The position numbers were made by a program, and so were the translations under genes. Source: Bacillota bacterium (GTDB taxonomy: Bacteria > Bacillota > Bacilli > Alicyclobacillales > SLC66). Taken from it: a stretch of 6,332 bases of DNA. The notes beneath the pieces were generated by a model. It did no database searches and had not been told where the DNA came from. It saw only the letters and a program-made list of their open reading frames with translations. Each line of letters opens with the position of its first letter. Within the stretch, counting starts at the first letter, position 1. This document shows, piece after piece, positions 1 through 5,216 of this stretch. The stretch covers positions 1-6,332 of the forward strand of contig JAKACR010000165.1 in assembly GCA_021821225.1 (NCBI GenBank). Direction: 5' to 3'.

Positions 1-30
1 GCGATTTTGCGCTATACTCATCCTGTAAGC

Positions 31-80
31 CTCCTGATGTCGAAGTGCGTCCCGGAAGGACACTTTCACGATATCAGGAG
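31..80. other. Long imperfect hairpin upstream of the PfpI-family gene
   Basis: Positions 31-42 (CTCCTGATGTCG) pair with 69-80 (CGATATCAGGAG) at 11 of 12 positions. Inside this, 43-46 pair with 62-65 and 49-52 (GTCC) with 58-61 (GGAC), around the loop CGGAA. A pyrimidine-rich stretch, TCTTCCATTCTCTC, follows on the + strand, but there is no clean T run. A TATACT box at 13-18 could be a -10 element placing transcription start near 25, which would put the hairpin at the 5' end of the PfpI-family mRNA; its -35 would lie outside the window. The alternative is a terminator for a gene to the left. The structure is seen in the sequence; its role is not established. Confidence 0.5.
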
Positions 81-132
81 TCTTCCATTCTCTCAAACCT
101 CGTAATTGCCGCCTAACAGGAATGCTTTTATC
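70..132 (+). repeat. Degenerate copy of the dispersed repeat (copy A)
   Basis: The blocks of the clearer copies appear here in the same order and orientation: GATATC (70-75), a GAGnCTTC-like stretch, TCAAAC (93-98), CGCCT (110-114), GGAAT (119-123) and TTTATC (127-132). The GATATC-to-CAAAC distance is 24, against 23 in the 5976-6056 copy. GGAAT to TTTATC is 8 against 9. The middle is shortened and the final CCATGTCCCCT is lost. It is much weaker than the other copies and could be partly coincidental. Confidence 0.4.
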
Positions 133-151
133 TTGAAGCCGAAGGGAGCAT

Positions 152-769
152 ATGATGAAGAAACAATGGACCGTGGGTATATTGCTTTTTGACGATGTTG
201 AGGTGCTTGATTTTGCCGGCCCTTTTGAGGTGTTTTCGGTGGCCGCGTACCCGGATCAAGCGACAGATGCCCCGGAACCGAAGCCTTTTCTGGTGAAATT
301 GGTATCTGAGAGCGGAGAATTGGTCAGAGCACGTAACGGACTGAAAGTACAGCCGGACCACGGCTTTGATAATGCCCCCTGTTTTGATGTTTTGGTGGTT
401 CCCGGAGGGCCCGGGGCCAGAGAGCGAGAGCTCCACAACGAGAGAGTCATTCGGTGGATTTCGGAGCGTATGCAAGATGTCGAACTGATGACATCCGTCT
501 GTACGGGCGCTCTTTTATTGGCGAAGGCAGGCCTTTTGAACGGAAGAAGGGCCACGACTCACTGGGCCAGTTATGACAGGTTGGAACAAGAATTCCCGGT
601 CGTCACGGTCATAAGGAACGTAAGGTTCGTGGATGAAGGCAGCATCGTGACATCCGGCGGGATTTCCGCTGGCATCGACATGGCATTTCACGTCGTAAAG
701 CGGCTCGTTGGTCTGGAAATCGCCAGGACGACGGCCAAAAGGATGGAGTACGACATTGCGATTAAATAA
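152..769 (+). CDS. DJ-1/PfpI family protein (class I glutamine amidotransferase-like, isonitrile hydratase-like)
   Basis: The 205-aa product is a single-domain protein of the DJ-1/PfpI superfamily. Visible family motifs are the N-terminal LLFDDVEVLDFAGPFEVF (about 11-28, with conserved Asp20 and Glu26), VPGGPG (83-88), the nucleophile elbow SVCTGA with Cys117 (115-120), TTHW with His137, and TSGGISAGIDMAFHVV (167-182). This pattern matches isonitrile hydratase and the amidotransferase-like N-domain of AraC regulators such as FtrA or CdhR. No AraC helix-turn-helix follows, so it is probably an enzyme, but the substrate is unknown. Length is normal for the family. Two adjacent ATGs are available (152 and 155). 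AGGGAG at 143-148 lies 3 nt from the first and 6 nt from the second, so 155 may be the true start. A weak promoter candidate, TTGCCG (106-111) and TATCTT (129-134) with a 17-bp spacer, would give almost no leader. Confidence 0.9.
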   Translation: MMKKQWTVGILLFDDVEVLDFAGPFEVFSVAAYPDQATDAPEPKPFLVKLVSESGELVRARNGLKVQPDHGFDNAPCFDVLVVPGGPGARERELHNERVIRWISERMQDVELMTSVCTGALLLAKAGLLNGRRATTHWASYDRLEQEFPVVTVIRNVRFVDEGSIVTSGGISAGIDMAFHVVKRLVGLEIARTTAKRMEYDIAIK

Positions 770-778
770 GACGATTCG

Positions 779-865
779 TTATCTCCCGGCGCCGGCGATC
801 AATCCGAAGAAGAACTTGTAGGCGGGGCCGAGGAACAGCGTGATGAAGCTATCTTTGCGGAATGT
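779..865 (-). pseudogene. C-terminal relic of a lost minus-strand gene
   Basis: Reading the minus strand from 865 to the TAA at 779-781 gives 28 codons ending in a hydrophobic tail that includes LGPAYKFFFGLIAGAG and finishes in Arg. By my count 23 of the 28 codons end in G or C, like the real GC-rich genes here and unlike the AT-rich DNA just upstream. A stop codon at 866-868 and the composition drop near 861 end the frame; there is no start or ribosome binding site. The stop lies 9 bp beyond the PfpI gene's stop, a normal spacing for convergent genes. I infer that the rest of the gene was deleted. The family is not recognised; the residues suggest a membrane or membrane-associated C-terminus. 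Confidence 0.5.
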
Positions 866-964
866 TTAATAACATAGAATGCACTTTTATTTGATAATCG
901 ACTGTGATGTTTAGAGATACAGCGGCAGAAGGTGAATTTATATGTCATCAATACTTTCGTATGG

Positions 965-1039
965 AGATATCTATAGTAACGTGTTAAACTGATATTACTA
1001 TCAGATCGCCTGCACGGGGGTCTTTATCCCATGTCCCCT
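965..1039 (+). repeat. Dispersed repeat, copy B
   Basis: This copy runs from AGATATC (965-971) to the 17-mer TTTATCCCATGTCCCCT (1023-1039), which is identical to 6040-6056. Between them the order TAAAC, GATAT, ACT, TCGCCTG, CGG, TCT matches the 5976-6056 copy with small gaps. It also contains an inverted repeat, ATAGTAA (973-979) and TTACTAT (995-1001). The flanking sequences differ from those of the other copies, so the similarity is confined to the element. Confidence 0.65.
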
Positions 1040-1047
1040 AGGAAGCA

Positions 1048-1192
1048 GCCAGAAATACGGACCGAGCGTCGTTTTGGGTGCGTGAGAGAGCATTTCTGGC
1101 GATGGCGCGGCAATGCGCCGGGGAGTTGTGCCTCCTTTTTGAATTACCTTTAATGAGAAAAATATCTCTCTGTCGAGACAGGAGGCTGTGCC
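1048..1192 (+). promoter_or_regulatory. Structured leader before the dehydrogenase
   Basis: Several foldable elements sit in order. GCCAGAAAT (1048-1056) pairs perfectly with ATTTCTGGC (1092-1100). GGCGC (1104-1108) pairs with GCGCC (1115-1119). GGAG (1122-1125) pairs with CTCC (1132-1135) and is followed by T5 (1136-1140), giving a small terminator-like hairpin. GCCTCC (1130-1135) is also complementary to GGAGGC (1181-1186), which contains the dehydrogenase ribosome binding site. CTGT (1170-1173) and ACAG (1178-1181) form a small stem that ends on that site. This could be an attenuator or a translational switch, but I recognise no known riboswitch class. A weak TTGAAT (1139-1144)/TATCTC (1163-1168) promoter would start downstream of most of these structures. 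Confidence 0.3.
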
Positions 1193-2194
1193 ATGACGTT
1201 CCCGTTATTGTCCGTGATTCCCAAGTCGAGATTTGCGTTTGCCGCGCCGCAAATACCATCTGAAGTCGCGATTGAACACTGGGAGGATTGGTCTGAGGCT
1301 CGCAGAAGACGCCCGGCGGGATTCCGCGCCATCCTCGGCGTGGGTCTTCCGATCCCGGGGGCAGTGCTGCGCGCCCCGGGCGTGGAACTGCTGCAACTTG
1401 TCAGCGCAGGCTACGAACGCGTGGATATGGCCGTCGTCCGGGAGACGGGACTGACGCTCTGCAATAATCCGGGGAGGAATGCGGATGCCGTCGCCGACCA
1501 TATTGTGATGAGTCTGCTGTACTTTGCCCGGCGTATGGGAGAATGCCAGAATGTTGTTCTCGGGGACAATTATCATCAGAACCGCGAGGAAATCATCGGA
1601 CCACTGCTGCGCGATCTGGAGGAGATGACGGTGGGACTCGTGGGATTCGGCGCGATCGGCCGCAGCGTGGCGGACCGTCTGCGGCCGTTTGGCCCGACTC
1701 TGCTGTACCACAATCGCACGCGCAGACGTGAGGACGAGGATCGGTTTGATGTGCGCTACGCAGCGTTTGACGAGTTGCTGCGCACGTCCGATGCCGTGGT
1801 GGTCATGCTGCCCCTCACGGCGGAGACGAGGGGCCTATTTGGCCAGGAGGCGTTCGCCTGCATGCAACCAGAGACGATCTTTGTCAATGTGGGACGGGGA
1901 GCGCTCGTGGACCAGCGTGCGCTTGTTGAGGCGTTGCTGGAGCGCCGGGTGTACGCCGCGAGCCTCGACGTGTTTGACCCGGAGCCCGTGACGAAGGACA
2001 ATCCGGTCGTGCTCGCTGCGCCACAGTTTCGGGATCGGTTGCTGCTGTCACCGCATATCGCAGGCGTCACGCACCGCACGTGGCGCGTGATGGTGCAAAA
2101 GGCGATAGACAATGTGGCCGCCTACGCCCGTGGTGAGGAGCCGCACCACATTGTGGTGCGCGGTCGTGGACGGGGTCTCGCCGTCGGCACATAA
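1193..2194 (+). CDS. D-isomer-specific 2-hydroxyacid dehydrogenase (glyoxylate/hydroxypyruvate reductase-like)
   Basis: The 333-aa product is a complete NAD(P)-dependent 2-hydroxyacid dehydrogenase, a family that interconverts 2-oxoacids and D-2-hydroxyacids in the cytoplasm. The substrate-binding half carries LVSAGYERVD (69-78) and NNPGRNADAVADH (91-103). The Rossmann domain starts at TVGLVGFGAIG (146-156), with the nucleotide-binding GFGAIG at 151-156. The catalytic residues are present: Arg235 in NVGRG, Glu264 in DPEP and His288 in SPH. The second beta strand ends in HNRTRR (173-178) rather than an acidic residue, which hints at NADPH preference; this is inference. The ATG is preceded by GGAGG (1181-1185) with 7-nt spacing. 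The gene stands alone on its strand and converges with the binding-protein gene. The exact substrate cannot be read from the sequence. Confidence 0.93.
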   Translation: MTFPLLSVIPKSRFAFAAPQIPSEVAIEHWEDWSEARRRRPAGFRAILGVGLPIPGAVLRAPGVELLQLVSAGYERVDMAVVRETGLTLCNNPGRNADAVADHIVMSLLYFARRMGECQNVVLGDNYHQNREEIIGPLLRDLEEMTVGLVGFGAIGRSVADRLRPFGPTLLYHNRTRRREDEDRFDVRYAAFDELLRTSDAVVVMLPLTAETRGLFGQEAFACMQPETIFVNVGRGALVDQRALVEALLERRVYAASLDVFDPEPVTKDNPVVLAAPQFRDRLLLSPHIAGVTHRTWRVMVQKAIDNVAAYARGEEPHHIVVRGRGRGLAVGT

Positions 2195-2214
2195 GTCGGC
2201 AGGTGTGACTTGGT

Positions 2215-2275
2215 GCGGCGTCGCCAACGCCGCGGACAGGACCGCGCCTCTACCGGTATGATGGGGACGCGGTCC
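2215..2275. terminator. Two hairpins between convergent genes (possible bidirectional terminator)
   Basis: Between the dehydrogenase stop (2194) and the stop of the opposite gene (2299) are two perfect inverted repeats. GCGGCGT (2215-2221) and ACGCCGC (2227-2233) flank a 5-nt loop. GGACCGCG (2239-2246) and CGCGGTCC (2268-2275) flank a 21-nt loop. Neither is followed by a T run in either direction, so they are not classical intrinsic terminators, although the position between tail-to-tail genes fits termination or 3'-end protection. Confidence 0.35.
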
Positions 2276-2298
2276 GTCATTTACGGTCGTTGACGGGG

Positions 2299-3948
2299 TC
2301 AGTTGACGGCCCTCAGATGTGACATCACGATCGCATTGGACGGAGAAACCCACGGTCCGCCCTGCGCGTACGGGTTGCTTGCGCCCGGCCAGCCGACGAA
2401 GTTCTTCGTGCTGTACTCAAACCAGTTGGGCGTCTCGACCAGCGGAATGGACGGGATGTCGCGCGCGACGATGCCCTCCAGGCTGTTCATCACTTGGTGC
2501 TGCACGGACGACTGGTTCGTGTACAGGTAGGTGTTGAGCAGGCGCGTCGTGGCGGGATTGCTCCAGTTCTCCGAGTTGGACGGCAGATTCGGGTACATCA
2601 TCGCATAATACGCGTAAAACGGCGTGGGCCCCGTGTCGGTCCAGGAGAGCGCCAACTGGTACTGCTTCTTCTGGAACAGGTTGCTGCCGTACAGGCTGGA
2701 GGATTCGCCCTGAACGGTGACGTTGATCCCCACATTGCGCAATTCGGAGGACAGGATCGAAGCCATGGAAACCCACTCGGAATACGTCGAGACGACCTGC
2801 AGGGTGAATGAGAGCGGTTGGCCGGAGGGTGACACGAAGATACCGCTGCTGTTCTTCTTGAAGCCCGCCTTCTCAAGGATGGAGACGGCCTTGGCCGGGT
2901 TGTACTGCAGCGCTCCTTTGTACTGATGGGCCAAGGCGGGCGACAGCCATCCCTTGGTCGTTCGGTCGAGCATGTCAAACGCGTTGGCAATCGGCGCGTA
3001 GTTGTAATCGGCCGCATTCACCTTCTGGCGGTTGATGGCAAGGCTGATCGCCTGACGCACCGGCAGTTGCGAGAGCAGCGGGTCCTTGAAGTTGGTGTAC
3101 AGCATCAGCGTGGAGCCGCCCGCGAAGAAGTAGTGGTTCGTCTTCGGGTTGGCGGCGACGTACACGCGCTGGATGTTGGGAATGAAGATGCTGGCCCAGT
3201 CGATCCTGCCTTGCGCCAGTCCGCCGGCGATGCTTGTGTTGCTCGAGTAGGCCGGGAACTGGATCTCGTGAACGGCCAGTTTACCTGCCCAGTAGTGTGG
3301 ATTGGCGACAAACGTGTACTCTTCCGGGCTGAACGAGTTGACCGTGTAGGGTCCGGTGCCGACCGGATGCAGGTTCAGCGCGGTGGTTGGGTTGGACACC
3401 TTGGACCAGACGTGCTGCGGAACGATCGGCGTTTGCCCCAGGATGTACCACTCAAAGGGGACATTGACCTGCTTGAACTGGAACTGCACCGTGTATGGGC
3501 CGGTTGCCTTCACGGCAGACAGGTACTGCCAGACCCCCGCGGTGTCGAGTTGCGGAAACTGCTTGCGCATCATGAAGGAGTAGACGACGTCCTGCGCGGT
3601 GAATGGTTTGCCGTCCGACCAGCGCACGCCGTGGCGCAGTTGTACGGTCAGTGTCTTGTCATTCTTCGACCATCCGAACGACGTGCCGAGCACGGGCGAC
3701 ACCTTTGACGAGTAGGGATTGAAATAGAACAGCGGCTGGTAGATGAGTCCCATGGTGCCGACCAGCGCTGTTGAAAATGGATTGAAGTTTTCCTGGAATG
3801 TGCCGGAGGGACCGGGTACGACGACCAGCGGCGCGACTGCGGTCGGCGCTTTCGCGGAGATGTGGCTTAAGCCAACGGCGACAGCGGCGATAACCACAAT
3901 TCCGGCAGTCAATACGGATAACGCGATCGTTCGCGATTTGCGTGACAT
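2299..3948 (-). CDS. ABC importer substrate-binding protein, family 5 (peptide/oligosaccharide type)
   Basis: The 549-aa product is an extracytoplasmic solute-binding protein of family 5 (SBP_bac_5; DppA/OppA-like). Family signatures are FNPFST (55-60), LRHGVRWSDGKPFTAQDV (104-121) and PVGTGPY (195-201). The C-terminal NFVGWPGASNPYAQGGPW (about 516-533) resembles the end of the cello-oligosaccharide or peptide-binding branch, so the ligand may be a peptide or an oligosaccharide. The N-terminus has basic residues and a hydrophobic stretch (about 8-27), then a possible AKA cleavage site (32-34). No lipobox cysteine is present. The start is supported by overlapping AGGAGG motifs at 3959-3967. 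No permease or ATPase genes are adjacent, so its transporter must be elsewhere. A periodic repeat array lies upstream; no convincing promoter is visible. Confidence 0.93.
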   Translation of the reverse strand: MSRKSRTIALSVLTAGIVVIAAVAVGLSHISAKAPTAVAPLVVVPGPSGTFQENFNPFSTALVGTMGLIYQPLFYFNPYSSKVSPVLGTSFGWSKNDKTLTVQLRHGVRWSDGKPFTAQDVVYSFMMRKQFPQLDTAGVWQYLSAVKATGPYTVQFQFKQVNVPFEWYILGQTPIVPQHVWSKVSNPTTALNLHPVGTGPYTVNSFSPEEYTFVANPHYWAGKLAVHEIQFPAYSSNTSIAGGLAQGRIDWASIFIPNIQRVYVAANPKTNHYFFAGGSTLMLYTNFKDPLLSQLPVRQAISLAINRQKVNAADYNYAPIANAFDMLDRTTKGWLSPALAHQYKGALQYNPAKAVSILEKAGFKKNSSGIFVSPSGQPLSFTLQVVSTYSEWVSMASILSSELRNVGINVTVQGESSSLYGSNLFQKKQYQLALSWTDTGPTPFYAYYAMMYPNLPSNSENWSNPATTRLLNTYLYTNQSSVQHQVMNSLEGIVARDIPSIPLVETPNWFEYSTKNFVGWPGASNPYAQGGPWVSPSNAIVMSHLRAVN

Positions 3949-4031
3949 GATGATGCAACCTCCTCCTGAACATGTTGTAGAAGCACGGTGATGGAGTGGG
4001 GTTCGGGACGGAGTTGCTCGTCGGGCACGCG

Positions 4032-4122
4032 CCGTGAACGTGTTGGCGGATGTTCACGGATGCACGCGGATTGTTCACGGATGCACATGGACATTCACAG
4101 ATGCACATGGACATTCACGGCT
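4032..4122. repeat. Tandem array with 10-11 bp period upstream of the binding-protein gene
   Basis: Related heptamers begin at 4045, 4055, 4065, 4076, 4086, 4096, 4106 and 4116: GGCGGAT, CACGGAT, CGCGGAT, CACGGAT, CATGGAC, CACAGAT, CATGGAC, CACGGCT. The step is one DNA helical turn. The higher-order unit is 20-21 bp, with TTCACGG-type cores at 4053, 4074, 4094 and 4114. An inverted copy, CCGTGAAC (4032-4039), mirrors GTTCACGG (4052-4059). On the minus strand the motif reads ATCCGTG or ATCCGCG. The array lies 63-174 bp upstream of the binding-protein start codon. It could be a phased operator array or a degenerate simple repeat. It is not a CRISPR, since there are no spacers. Confidence 0.7.
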
Positions 4123-4143
4123 GAGATAGGCGCTCCGGACGTT

Positions 4144-4686
4144 TCAAAGGAAAAGATCCTCCATGTATGCAGCATTGCGCACACGATCCATTGTGGTCGC
4201 CATGTTGTGGTACTCGCGTGGTTTTTGCCAACCACGGAACGGCAGGACTTCGGCAAAATACCCGATGCTTTCGAGGATCACGACGTATGTGTTCTCCCAC
4301 TGCTGGATTTCCGGCCAGAACTGATTGTCTTGCGTCAGGTCGGCCAATTCCGGAATGGACGCATATTGGTCAGGCCGGATATCGTAGAGTATCTCCTTCA
4401 CCTTACCCCACCGCCTGATATGCCTGGCGCTGATAGTCCACTTGCCCTCGTCGTCTTTGGTGTTCTGCTCGTACTCGTAGCAAAGGATGTATTGCATCGG
4501 TTGCACGGGCCCGAGGGCCGGATTCAGGAAGTAGACCTTGTGCGTGCTGAACATGTGCATATACCTTGGGCAGGGGTGCTGGGTCACCACGACGGCCTCC
4601 CGGACTTCACTGGAAGGCAGATCTCCGATGACAACGCGCGAAAAAGTCGAGGCAACTTGTGAGAACGTCGGCGAGGAGGCTTCCAC
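4144..4686 (-). CDS. Hypothetical protein, aromatic-rich, 180 aa
   Basis: I do not recognise this protein. It is soluble in appearance, with no membrane segment or signal peptide, and has many Trp and Tyr residues (Trp83, 93, 124, 130, 153). Visible stretches include CPRYMHMFSTHKVYFLNP (39-56), RHIRRWGKVKEILYDIRP (88-105) and WPEIQQWENTYVVILESIGY (124-143). Only two cysteines are present (39, 69), so a metal-binding cluster is unlikely. The frame opens after an in-frame TAA about 36 nt upstream and contains no ATG before residue 43 (Met43), so GTG at 4686 is taken as the start; GAGG about 11 nt upstream is a modest ribosome binding site. A good promoter at 4760-4789 supports real expression. 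The gene precedes the binding-protein gene with 195 bp between, so co-transcription is possible but unproven. Confidence 0.75.
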   Translation of the reverse strand: MEASSPTFSQVASTFSRVVIGDLPSSEVREAVVVTQHPCPRYMHMFSTHKVYFLNPALGPVQPMQYILCYEYEQNTKDDEGKWTISARHIRRWGKVKEILYDIRPDQYASIPELADLTQDNQFWPEIQQWENTYVVILESIGYFAEVLPFRGWQKPREYHNMATTMDRVRNAAYMEDLFL

Positions 4687-4759
4687 GGTGATATCATCCT
4701 CTTTCTTTCTTTTGGTGGGTTATAAAGGTAATTCACACGTTTGAATTCGATTGCATCCA

Positions 4760-4789
4760 ACTATATGGCTAAACTTGCGGTCTTGTCAA
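4760..4789 (-). promoter_or_regulatory. Sigma-70-type promoter for the 180-aa protein gene
   Basis: On the minus strand a perfect -35 box, TTGACA (4789-4784), is followed after 18 bp by TATAGT (4765-4760), a 5 of 6 match to the -10 consensus. Transcription would begin near 4753, giving a leader of roughly 65-70 nt before the GTG at 4686. A second, weaker TATAAC lies nearer the gene without a good -35 box. Confidence 0.65.
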
Positions 4790-4853
4790 TCATCCGCTAT
4801 TCGGCTTGCTGTTCGTCATCACCAGTATCAATTGTCCACTTTTTTGGGGGGGA

Positions 4854-5012
4854 TCACAGATCCAACGCCTTTATACGCGAAGATAAACGACCGCAGCGCT
4901 GAAGCGCGGGCATCCGCTCCGTCCCGGACCGTTCGTTGCGCCGGTGCCACAGCCGCTTCCGATCAAGCGCGTACAACCTCTCTTTCAACTCCCTCCCGCC
5001 GGTCCGGTCCAT
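4854..5012 (-). CDS. Possible small basic protein, 52 aa (uncertain)
   Basis: The minus strand from ATG at 5012 to TGA at 4854-4856 encodes a 52-residue, Arg-, Leu- and Glu-rich peptide with a helix-like stretch, RELKERLYALDRKRLWHRR (about 7-25). In the first 35 codons nearly all third positions are G or C, as in the neighbouring real genes, which is the main argument for coding. Against it, the GGAGG directly abuts the ATG (zero spacing), an in-frame TAG lies two codons upstream and I know no relative. It could also be the relic of a larger gene. Confidence 0.2.
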   Translation of the reverse strand: MDRTGGRELKERLYALDRKRLWHRRNERSGTERMPALQRCGRLSSRIKALDL

Positions 5013-5101
5013 CCTCCGCTATCGCCGCAGTCCTGATAACGGCCCGCTGGTCAACCCCACAGGAAAGCAAGCGCCTTGCAGCGACTCTGTCTGCACGAGG
5101 T

Positions 5102-5178
5102 CGTTCAAAAAGAGGTCAGAACTCCCCAAACGCTATATCTGGAATCATATCGACTGCCAGAAGGAACTTTATCCCATG
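5102..5178 (+). repeat. Dispersed repeat, copy C
   Basis: CAAACGCTATATCT (5127-5140) and TTTATCCCATG (5168-5178) match CAAACGCGATATCT (6000-6013) and TTTATCCCATG (6040-6050), with nearly the same spacing (41 against 40). Positions 5151-5178 align without gaps to 6023-6050 with 20 of 28 identities, and three of the differences are transitions. Upstream, CGTTC, GAGG and TCAG occur in the same order as in 5983-5997. The copy lies downstream of the response regulator gene. Confidence 0.6.
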
Positions 5179-5179
5179 C

Positions 5180-5210
5180 CGCCCTGGCGGCTTCACGCGC
5201 CGCCAGGGCG
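5180..5210 (-). terminator. 12-bp hairpin after the response regulator (probable transcription end)
   Basis: CGCCCTGGCGGC (5180-5191) and GCCGCCAGGGCG (5199-5210) form a perfect 12-bp GC-rich stem with a 7-nt loop, starting 6 nt after the regulator stop codon. The minus-strand sequence beyond the stem is GGCATGGGATAAAGTTCC, which has no T run, so termination efficiency is uncertain. Position and stem strength make it the natural end of the two-component operon. Confidence 0.55.
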
Positions 5211-5216
5211 AGCAGT

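Larger units (their letters stand above)
770..1192. other. 423-bp gene-free gap before the dehydrogenase
   Basis: This gap is a mosaic. GC-rich 779-865 looks like the 3' end of a lost minus-strand gene. An AT-rich stretch of about 861-1001 follows, without a recognisable gene. A dispersed repeat copy occupies 965-1039, and a hairpin-rich leader (1048-1192) runs into the dehydrogenase start. Short open frames across 1038-1263 show no ribosome binding site or family likeness. The abrupt change in base composition near 861 suggests a deletion or insertion junction. Confidence 0.6.
4687..5216. other. 530-bp gap between the response regulator and the 180-aa protein
   Basis: From left to right the gap holds the promoter of the 180-aa gene (4760-4789), a T6G7 homopolymer tract (4840-4852), a possible 52-codon minus-strand reading frame (4854-5012), a dispersed repeat copy (5102-5178) and a 12-bp hairpin just after the regulator stop (5180-5210). 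A longer + strand frame from TTG at 4751 to 5266 has no ribosome binding site, runs into the regulator antisense and is dismissed. No RNA gene is recognised. Confidence 0.6.

Noticed and set aside
1205..1711. 168-aa minus-strand open frame inside the dehydrogenase gene
   Set aside because: It is a shadow of a complete enzyme with all catalytic residues on the + strand.
2926..3708. 260-aa + strand open frame antisense to the binding-protein gene
   Set aside because: It is fully inside a clear family member on the other strand, is Val/Arg/Gly-rich with no motif, and arises from codon bias in GC-rich DNA.
4051..4120. CRISPR array
   Set aside because: The 20-21 bp units are directly abutting and themselves made of 10-bp subunits, with no spacers or cas genes.
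3988..4662. 224-aa + strand open frame over the repeat array and the 180-aa gene
   Set aside because: It lies antisense to a gene with a good promoter, has no ribosome binding site and shows repeat-derived low-complexity sequence at its start.
4840..4852. T6G7 tract as a phase-variation site
   Set aside because: It is not inside a supported gene or between clear promoter elements, so no switching role can be argued.
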